Positions 7,467 through 12,719 of a stretch of 13,490 nucleotides of DNA are shown one piece after another. This DNA is from CAZQAA01 sp964591255. Its GTDB lineage: Bacteria; Desulfobacterota; DSM-4660; Desulfatiglandales; Desulfatiglandaceae. The notes beneath the pieces are model-generated. The model was not told the origin of the DNA, did no database searches, and was given only the letters and a program-made list of their open reading frames with translations. The position numbers and the translations under genes were made by a program. Location: positions 1 to 13,490 of the forward strand of contig CAZQAA010000159.1 of assembly GCA_964591255.1 (NCBI GenBank), in the 5' to 3' direction. Position 1 is the first letter of the stretch; each line of letters begins with the position of its first letter.

Positions 7467-7847
7467 ATGGAAGAAAAAATCAGTAATGAGGAAGTAAAGG
7501 AAGAGAATGAGGCGCTGGAAAAATCCTTGGACAAGATGACGGCGCCGGAGCTTCGTGAGATAGCTAAGCAGATTCCCGGCATAACCGGTGTTCATGCCAT
7601 GAAAAAAGGTGAACTCCTGGATATTGTGAAGGAATACAAGGGCATTAAAGATGAAGAACCTGCAAGAAAGAAGAAAGCTGGGGCTACCAAGCCGGAGGCG
7701 AGCATAAGTGAGATAAAAGAAAAAATTGTTCGGCTCAGAAAGGAAAAACAGGAAGCTCGTGAGGGTGGAGACAGGCACAGGGTGGATATCCTGCGCCGCC
7801 GCATTAATCGATTGAAAAAGCAGAGCAGAAAGATTGCCCGGGGTTGA
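7467..7847 (+). CDS. Small Rho N-terminal-domain (SAP-like) protein with coiled-coil tail
   Basis: 126-residue protein without a gene name that I recognise. Residues about 21-57 (M-T-A-P-E-L-R-E-I-A-K through K-K-G-E-L-L-D-I-V) match the small helical Rho_N/SAP-like domain seen at the N-terminus of transcription terminator Rho, but no RNA-binding OB fold or ATPase follows. A basic linker (K-K-K at 68-70) leads to a strongly charged, probably coiled-coil helix (about 79-126). This suggests a nucleic-acid-binding small protein, though a function cannot be assigned. A GGAG ribosome site precedes the ATG. It lies 18 bases after the slipin gene and ends one base before the ispD ATG, so it is embedded in the nfeD-to-ispD operon. 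Confidence 0.75.
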   Translation: MEEKISNEEVKEENEALEKSLDKMTAPELREIAKQIPGITGVHAMKKGELLDIVKEYKGIKDEEPARKKKAGATKPEASISEIKEKIVRLRKEKQEAREGGDRHRVDILRRRINRLKKQSRKIARG

Positions 7848-7848
7848 A

Positions 7849-8571
7849 ATGTCCTCTTCTTTTTCCGGAAATTTTTTCAAGACAGTGGCTGTTATACCTG
7901 CTGCCGGCTTGGGGATCCGTATGGGCATAGCCCGTCCCAAACAGTTCATAATTATTAGAGATATGCCTATTCTTGCTATTACTATAAGGGCATTTAATCG
8001 AAGCCGTTCTGTAGATGCTATTATTATAGTAGTTCCTGATGGAGATGTGGAATACTGTCAGGAAGAGATAGTTCATAGATATAAATTGGATCGGGTAAAA
8101 CAGGTGGTTCCGGGCGGAGCCAGACGGCAGGATTCGGTTAAATTGGGTCTTGAAGCCACAAAAGGTGAATACGATCTTGTTGTGATTCATGACGGAGTTC
8201 GTCCCATGGTATCTTCTGATATTATAGAGACTTTGATTGATGAGGCCAAGACACATAGGGCCGTTATATCAGGGATTCCTGCGAAGGATACCATAAAAGA
8301 GGTTGACATTGAAAATCGTGTACTATCGACTCATGTTCGAGAGCGGTTGTGGCTGATCCAGACGCCGCAGGTTTTTCGGTACAAGGATATTTGGGAGGCC
8401 CATAAGATGGCCCTGGAAAGGGGATGGCAAGAAGCCACCGACGATTCGGCCCTTGTAGAAAGGATGGGTATTCCCGTTAAGGTGGTCAAGGGATCTGAAA
8501 GGAATATCAAGGTTACTACCCCTGCGGATCTCGAACTGATTCAATTTTGGTTAGGAGAAGTGAGCGAGTAA
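7849..8571 (+). CDS. ispD: 2-C-methyl-D-erythritol 4-phosphate cytidylyltransferase
   Basis: IspD transfers CMP from CTP to methylerythritol 4-phosphate in the non-mevalonate isoprenoid pathway, in the cytoplasm. The 240-residue protein shows the nucleotide-binding P-A-A-G-L-G-I-R-M-G motif (17-26) and R-P-K-Q with Lys31. G-G-A-R-R-Q-D-S-V (89-97) and H-D-G-V-R-P (114-119) follow; the latter is a variant of the usual H-D-A-A-R-P. T-P-Q-V-F, T-D-D at 197-199 and N-I-K-V-T-T-P-A-D-L with Lys221 complete the set. Arg24, Lys31, Arg164 and Lys221 correspond to E. coli R20, K27, R157 and K213. I chose the ATG at 7849, one base after the previous stop; an in-frame TTG at 7834 would add five residues and overlap the previous gene. 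Translation is probably coupled. No ispF is visible downstream, where it is often found. Confidence 0.94.
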   Translation: MSSSFSGNFFKTVAVIPAAGLGIRMGIARPKQFIIIRDMPILAITIRAFNRSRSVDAIIIVVPDGDVEYCQEEIVHRYKLDRVKQVVPGGARRQDSVKLGLEATKGEYDLVVIHDGVRPMVSSDIIETLIDEAKTHRAVISGIPAKDTIKEVDIENRVLSTHVRERLWLIQTPQVFRYKDIWEAHKMALERGWQEATDDSALVERMGIPVKVVKGSERNIKVTTPADLELIQFWLGEVSE

Positions 8572-8618
8572 ACTGCAGAAAGCTATTGCCCATTGAGGAT
8601 TTTTGAAAGGAGGTTCCC

Positions 8619-9305
8619 ATGCAGGAACAAATGAGTATACAGGATAATCTGAAGTTGATTCCCAATATTATGGTAAAGATTATAACTAATCCTGTTGGAT
8701 TTTATAGAGAGATGCCCAAAGATGGAGGATTTGTTGAGCCTTTGATATTCATGATTTGTATGGGTGTGATTTCAGGCATTATTCACGCTGTTCTGGCGCT
8801 CTTCGGAATTGGACCGATGGGATCATTTATTATGGCCCTTGCATCTATTATAATTGTCCCTGTTCTTGTGGTAATATTCGGTTTTGTAGGAGGATTAATC
8901 CTGTTTGTTATCTGGAGAATAATGGGATCTCAGGAATCCTTTGAAACGGCTTACAGGTGTGGTGCTTACGCCTCAGGAATTACTCCCATCACTGGATTTT
9001 TGAATGTCATTCCCTATATAGGTGCAGTCATAGGTCTGATATGGATGACTCTTCTCATGATTATTGCGAGCACTGAGGTCCACAATGTCAACAAAAATAC
9101 TGCACTGATCGTCTTTGGAATTATATGTTTAATCTTTGCGGTGGCCTCCGTGAGTTCCCGGTGTGCACAGAGGAAACTGGAGAATGCGGCGGAGAAATGG
9201 GAAAAGAGGATTAGCAAAGACCTTGAAGAGATGACACCTGAAGAGGCAGGCAAGGCGATGGGTAATTTTCTGAAGGGGTTACAGGAGACCACTGGAAAGA
9301 AGTAG
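8619..9305 (+). CDS. Yip1-like multi-pass membrane protein
   Basis: 228-residue inner-membrane protein of the bacterial Yip1-domain type. A short amphipathic N-terminus contains I-T-N-P-V-G-F-Y-R-E-M-P, the usual lead-in of the family (N-P-x-x-F-Y/F). About five hydrophobic segments then lie between residues 40 and 180. A charged helical cytoplasmic tail (about 182-228) follows, rich in Glu and Lys. Function in bacteria is unknown; the eukaryotic relatives act in membrane trafficking, which should not be carried over. AAAGGAGG lies 6-7 bases upstream of the ATG, so the start is well supported. A 47-base gap separates it from ispD, and the next gene starts 27 bases after its stop. Confidence 0.72.
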   Translation: MQEQMSIQDNLKLIPNIMVKIITNPVGFYREMPKDGGFVEPLIFMICMGVISGIIHAVLALFGIGPMGSFIMALASIIIVPVLVVIFGFVGGLILFVIWRIMGSQESFETAYRCGAYASGITPITGFLNVIPYIGAVIGLIWMTLLMIIASTEVHNVNKNTALIVFGIICLIFAVASVSSRCAQRKLENAAEKWEKRISKDLEEMTPEEAGKAMGNFLKGLQETTGKK

Positions 9306-9332
9306 GTCCGTAATCATAGAAGGAGGATGAAT

Positions 9333-9509
9333 ATGTTAAAAAAATTTTTTTTGTACACCTTAGTAGTCGTGATCTCGACAAGTATATTTTTGGCATCAGC
9401 CTGTTGCAGATGTCCCACACCACCACCTCATAAACCCTATCCAGCCGCTGTATGGGTGCCCGGGCATTATGGACCTCGTGGACACTGGATTCCAGGGCAT
9501 TGGAAATAG
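9333..9509 (+). CDS. Small lipoprotein with WXXGXW-like repeats
   Basis: 58-residue secreted protein. A basic start (M-L-K-K) and hydrophobic core end in L-A-S-A-C-C, a plausible lipobox or signal-peptidase site. The mature part is only about 35 residues. It is rich in Pro, His, Trp and Gly and contains two copies of W-x-P-G-H-(Y/W) in the sequence WVPGHYGPRGHWIPGHWK. This is the signature of the WXXGXW/YXWGXW small envelope proteins, whose role is not known. I chose the ATG at 9333 because AGGAGG (9321-9326) is six bases before it; the in-frame ATG at 9327 directly abuts that ribosome site and is unlikely. The histidines could bind metal, which is inference only. Confidence 0.72.
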   Translation: MLKKFFLYTLVVVISTSIFLASACCRCPTPPPHKPYPAAVWVPGHYGPRGHWIPGHWK

Positions 9510-9524
9510 ATTGTTGTAGTACAG

Positions 9525-9585
9525 TCCGCACATTTTATCTTGATTTATGGTGACCCGGGGAGCAGCTTTTAAATCACCATGCGGA
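9525..9585. repeat. Nested inverted repeats after the small lipoprotein gene
   Basis: ATGGTGA (9547-9553) pairs perfectly with TCACCAT (9574-9580) across a 20-base loop. TCCGCA (9525-9530) is the reverse complement of TGCGGA (9580-9585), which is contiguous with the second arm. The two helices would enclose an internal loop. No T-run follows, so a classic terminator is unlikely. The region may be an RNA structure or a regulator site ahead of the OmpA-like gene. Confidence 0.4.
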
Positions 9586-9684
9586 TTTGTGAGTTAACGC
9601 ATTGCAAGGTTGCCCAAATACAGTTGTATTAATAGATAACATTTGCTAAGTTTTCCTGGAATCTGCCAAACGAGGTGTATACTT

Positions 9685-10854
9685 ATGCGCAAGAAATTGA
9701 TGAAGGGCCTTTTTTGTATAATATTAGTTGGTTTTATTAGTAGTTGTGCAACAAATCAGCAGTCTAAAACGGCATCGGAAGAGGAGATGCAAGCCAAACT
9801 GTTAAGAGATTTTAATCCTGGGCAATGTGCGCAGGTGGAACCGTCGGATGAATATGTACAAAAAACAAATACTCTTATAATAATCTTTGATCCGTCAGCG
9901 TCCATGTCGAGACCTTATAAAGATATTCCCAAACAGAAATTGGCCAAGGATTTGTTATACTGTATGAATCGAAGTATCCCTGATCTGAAATTTACGATTG
10001 GGCTTAGGGTGTTCGGTAGCCCGGTTTATACTTCCTTGATATATGGATTAACTGAATATTCAAAAGAGGGCCTGGAAGGGGCCATAAAATCTATTAAATC
10101 TGCTAGGGGCGCCAGTCCATTGGCCTTTGCCATTGATGCCCTTGGATCTGATCTTAATAAGGTTGAAGGTAAGACCGCTATAATAATTATTAGCGATGGC
10201 ATGGAAATGGGTATTGATCCGCTACTTGCTGCCAAGAGATTGAAAAGTAATAAAAAGGATAATCTCTGCTTTTATACTGTGTTAATAGGAGATAATCCTG
10301 ATGGAAAATTATTATTGGAGCACATTGCTGAAGCAGGCGGTTGCGGATTTGCAACGACTCTGGAGGAGTTGATCACACCTGAGGGTATGGATAATTTTAT
10401 CAAAGAAGTGTTTTTCAGGAGAAAAATCGATTCTGACAAGGACGGTATAGAAGATGATGTGGACAAGTGCCCTGGCACACCAAAAGGTGCGGGTGTCGAT
10501 GAGGAAGGGTGCTGGCTCATCGATGATGTGTTGTTCGATTTTGACAAGGCCCAAATCAAATCCGAATATTCTCATATCCTGGATCAGGTGGCAGAGGTGA
10601 TGAAGCAAAACCCAGCGTTAAGAATGGAGATTGAGGGTCACACTGACATAATTGGGCCTGAAAGATATAACAATACCCTATCCATAAGGCGTGCCAGGGC
10701 AGGGAGGGATTATCTTGAAGATAAAGGCATATCTCCGGATCGCATCACGATACGGGGGCTTGGTTATTCACAGCCAAAAACAACAAACGAGACTGACGAA
10801 GGTCGTGCCAGAAACAGGAGGATAGTCCTTAAACCACACTATAATTTGCAATAA
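9685..10854 (+). CDS. Lipoprotein with von Willebrand A, calcium-repeat and OmpA C-terminal domains
   Basis: 389-residue envelope protein. The signal peptide ends in a good lipobox, I-S-S-C with Cys21. A von Willebrand A domain (about 62-235) has the metal-site motif D-P-S-A-S (Asp69, Ser71, Ser73), a candidate third-loop Ser144 and I-S-D-G with Asp171, so the metal-ion-dependent adhesion site looks intact. A thrombospondin type 3-like calcium repeat (about 248-276: D-S-D-K-D-G-I-E-D-D-V-D-K-C-P) joins it to an OmpA-like domain (about 279-383). Asp321 in G-H-T-D and Arg336 are 15 residues apart, as in the diaminopimelate-binding pair of Acinetobacter OmpA. It is probably outer-membrane anchored, binds peptidoglycan, and presents a protein-binding domain in the periplasm; the partner is unknown. 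The start at 9685 has GAGGTG upstream; an in-frame TTG at 9643 lacks support and would spoil the signal peptide. Confidence 0.88.
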   Translation: MRKKLMKGLFCIILVGFISSCATNQQSKTASEEEMQAKLLRDFNPGQCAQVEPSDEYVQKTNTLIIIFDPSASMSRPYKDIPKQKLAKDLLYCMNRSIPDLKFTIGLRVFGSPVYTSLIYGLTEYSKEGLEGAIKSIKSARGASPLAFAIDALGSDLNKVEGKTAIIIISDGMEMGIDPLLAAKRLKSNKKDNLCFYTVLIGDNPDGKLLLEHIAEAGGCGFATTLEELITPEGMDNFIKEVFFRRKIDSDKDGIEDDVDKCPGTPKGAGVDEEGCWLIDDVLFDFDKAQIKSEYSHILDQVAEVMKQNPALRMEIEGHTDIIGPERYNNTLSIRRARAGRDYLEDKGISPDRITIRGLGYSQPKTTNETDEGRARNRRIVLKPHYNLQ

Positions 10855-10884
10855 GGTTCAGGAGGTCGGCTGCCACTACACACA

Positions 10885-10943
10885 TCACATATTGTGAAAT
10901 TTATTACATCAAATTATGTCATTAATGTTACAAAAAATGTAAC
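10885..10943. promoter_or_regulatory. Cluster of three inverted repeats, candidate activator sites
   Basis: TCACA-TAT-TGTGA (10885-10897) and GTTACA-AAAAA-TGTAAC (10927-10943) are perfect. TTACAT-N6-ATGTCA (10904-10921) has one mismatch. Their centres are about 21-22 bases apart, near two helical turns. They sit about 155-215 bases before the predicted sigma-54 start, the usual place for enhancer-binding activator sites. Arm spacing differs between the three, and the DNA is AT-rich, which weakens the case. Confidence 0.4.
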
Positions 10944-11071
10944 CTTTATTTCATGATAGATGTGTTTAAATTTAGCACAAGAGGACAATTTCTATTTTTT
11001 TATAGTTTAACATATTGATATATCTTATGATTTTCTGATATGACGGATAAAATATTAATATTTGATCCTTT

Positions 11072-11087
11072 TGGCATATACTTTGCT
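11072..11087 (+). promoter_or_regulatory. Sigma-54 (-24/-12) promoter of the PEP-CTERM gene
   Basis: TTGGCATATACTTTGCT (from 11071) matches the sigma-54 consensus TTGGCACG-N4-TTGCW. The invariant GG (11073-11074) and GC (11085-11086) are separated by exactly 10 bases, and only the CG after TTGGCA is missing. The predicted transcript start near 11097-11098 leaves a leader of about 43 bases to the GTG. Sigma-54 control of PEP-CTERM genes is known from exosortase systems with the PrsK/PrsR pair. Confidence 0.7.
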
Positions 11088-11140
11088 TTATATTAGGGAA
11101 ACTTTAACAAATTTGATTTTTGATTCAGGAGGATTTAACA

Positions 11141-11860
11141 GTGAAAAAAGTTTCAATGTTTTTATTGGCCTTTGTCTTATGTATGTTATTGATATCAGAA
11201 ATGGGAATGGCTTATACTTTCACGTACGGTGATATTTACAAGCAGTGGCCCGGACAAATCGGACATAACAAAAATGGGGTGGATTTGTCTAATTATGATA
11301 CTTATGGAACGCCTAAAATTTCAGGTGCAGAGGTTGTGGTAACTGGAGATGCCGCTGATCCTGGCACCCTGGAATCGATAACTATATATATGGAAGAAAG
11401 ACGTGTCTGGGATGCACTTTTCATTAATACCGGAGGAGAGGACTCATGGCAGGCCTGGGATTACATGGTATATGACTCGGACGACGGTGATGGTAATGGT
11501 GCAAGCGGTATGCCTGTTTCAAGTGATGGCATCTATACTGTTAATGACAATTATGAGTATAGTTATTCAATAACGGGAAGAATTGGACATGCTAATGGAA
11601 TTAAGGAAAACAGTCTTAATTTCTGGCAAGATTTCGAGCCGGTATGGGATAGTGATACAGGTTCGCTGACATATAATTTTAGTGGCTTTGACATTAATCT
11701 TTATCCTGATTTTGTCATAGGCTATACGCCCTATTGTGCGAACGATGTGTTTTTAACTCCCCCCGCTGCAGTCCCCGAGCCAGCCACTATGCTTTTGTTT
11801 GGTTGCGGCCTGATCGGTCTGGCCAGCATTGGGCGCAGAAAATTTGTTAAAAAAGTATAA
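11141..11860 (+). CDS. PEP-CTERM sorting-domain secreted protein
   Basis: 239-residue exported protein of unknown function. A signal peptide (K-K start, hydrophobic core, likely cleavage after G-M-A at 22-24) precedes a mature region of about 185 residues. That region is rich in Tyr, Asp, Asn, Gly and Trp, and has an acidic D-S-D-D-G-D-G-N-G patch that could bind calcium. The C-terminus is a textbook PEP-CTERM signal: V-P-E-P at 211-214, a hydrophobic helix (about 217-230) and a basic end with R-R-K. Exosortase (EpsH/XrtA-type) is expected to recognise and process it for export to the surface or matrix. The start is a GTG at 11141 with AGGAGG eight bases upstream; an in-frame TTG at 11120 lies before that site and is rejected. 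A sigma-54 promoter precedes it. It converges on the polysaccharide genes to its right. Confidence 0.9.
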   Translation: MKKVSMFLLAFVLCMLLISEMGMAYTFTYGDIYKQWPGQIGHNKNGVDLSNYDTYGTPKISGAEVVVTGDAADPGTLESITIYMEERRVWDALFINTGGEDSWQAWDYMVYDSDDGDGNGASGMPVSSDGIYTVNDNYEYSYSITGRIGHANGIKENSLNFWQDFEPVWDSDTGSLTYNFSGFDINLYPDFVIGYTPYCANDVFLTPPAAVPEPATMLLFGCGLIGLASIGRRKFVKKV

Positions 11861-11888
11861 AATCTTCCTCTAAAGATGAACTCATAAG

Positions 11889-11921
11889 CAGCCATGCCCC
11901 TTCCATAGAGGGGCATGGCTG
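11889..11921. terminator. Strong stem-loop between convergent genes
   Basis: CAGCCATGCCCCT and AGGGGCATGGCTG form a perfect 13-bp, GC-rich stem with a 7-base loop (11902-11908). It lies 28 bases after the PEP-CTERM stop and 50 bases beyond the end of the glycosyltransferase gene. There is no T-run on either side, so it may act as a transcript 3' end or processing block rather than a classic intrinsic terminator. Its symmetry would serve both converging transcripts. Confidence 0.6.
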
Positions 11922-11970
11922 TAACGTATATGGGCACTTGGCTCAAAAAACATTCCAACAAAAAGACCTC

Positions 11971-12711
11971 CTACAATTTTATATGCAACCATTCCTTAAG
12001 TACAAGCCATATGAAAATCGGGTTGGTTGTGCTGTATCTTTTCCACATCCGGCGAGGTTCTTGTAAAAAACGATAAAACCATTCCATTCCGCAGCGTTGT
12101 ATCCATAGAGGAGCCCTTCTGGTAATGCCTGCAGCTATATCAAAACTTCCTCCGACTCCCATACAGAAAGGAACCTGCATGACCGGCATCCATTTTTTTA
12201 AAAATTTTTCCTTTTTGGGACTCGAAAATCCTACAAAAAGGATATCCGCCTTGCTCAAATAAATTGTCCTTGCTATTTCAGCCTCTTTATCTTCTGGAAA
12301 ATAACCATTTCTGAATCCGGCTATTTTAAGCCCTGGATACTTTTCGGTGAAAACCGCAACTGTTTTTTTTACAACATCTTCCCGTGCCCCAAGAAAAAAG
12401 AGACGATATCCCTTGTTAGCAGAAATCTTTATTAATTCATAAAAAAGATCTATTCCTGCCACCCTGCCAGGTAATGGTTTTCCAAGTAATCGGGAAGCCC
12501 AGACAATAGGCATCCCATCTGCGTTGATTATATCACATGTGGATATGATTTCACGTAGCCATGGCATTTTTCGGGCTTTCACCAGTTTTGCCACGTTAAC
12601 AACTACATGTTGATGTGGCGTTCTCTCCTCAATATATTTTTCAATTTTGACAATTGTCTGCCTGAGATCTAATGAGTCTATCGGGCAACCCAAAAGATTT
12701 ATGCGTGCCAT
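11971..12711 (-). CDS. WecB/TagA/CpsF family glycosyltransferase (GT26)
   Basis: 246-residue enzyme of the family that transfers N-acetylmannosamine-type sugars onto lipid-linked acceptors in teichoic acid, enterobacterial common antigen or exopolysaccharide synthesis, at the cytoplasmic membrane face. Visible motifs in order: L-G-C-P-I-D at the start; N-A-D-G-M-P-I-V-W-A; R-V-A-G-I-D-L with the conserved Asp; F-F-L-G-A; G-Y-F; F-S-S-P-K-K-E-K-F (usually G-S-P-K-Q-E); G-V-G-G-S-F-D; and R-R-A-P-L-W-I-Q-R-C-G-M-E-W-F-Y-R-F-L-Q-E-P. Length is normal. The ATG at 12711 follows the previous stop after 8 bases, with GGAG of that gene's end as a somewhat distant ribosome site, so translation is probably coupled. 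Next to a PEP-CTERM gene, a role in exopolysaccharide synthesis is most likely. The exact sugar and acceptor cannot be told. Confidence 0.92.
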   Translation of the reverse strand: MARINLLGCPIDSLDLRQTIVKIEKYIEERTPHQHVVVNVAKLVKARKMPWLREIISTCDIINADGMPIVWASRLLGKPLPGRVAGIDLFYELIKISANKGYRLFFLGAREDVVKKTVAVFTEKYPGLKIAGFRNGYFPEDKEAEIARTIYLSKADILFVGFSSPKKEKFLKKWMPVMQVPFCMGVGGSFDIAAGITRRAPLWIQRCGMEWFYRFLQEPRRMWKRYSTTNPIFIWLVLKEWLHIKL

Positions 12712-12719
12712 GTAAAAGT

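Noticed and set aside
7431..8256. - strand frames of 172 and 150 codons opposite the Rho-N gene and ispD
   Set aside because: Antisense shadows that overlap each other and two recognised genes; no motifs.
9602..9638. TTGCAA/TTGCCC with TATTAA/TAGATA as a sigma-70 promoter for the vWA/OmpA gene
   Set aside because: Either the spacer (19) or the -10 match is poor; not better than chance in this region.
11050..11063. AAATATTAATATTT palindrome and a weak IHF-like match just upstream of the sigma-54 promoter
   Set aside because: Simple AT palindromes are common in such AT-rich DNA, the IHF match misses key bases and it sits too near the promoter for a looping site.
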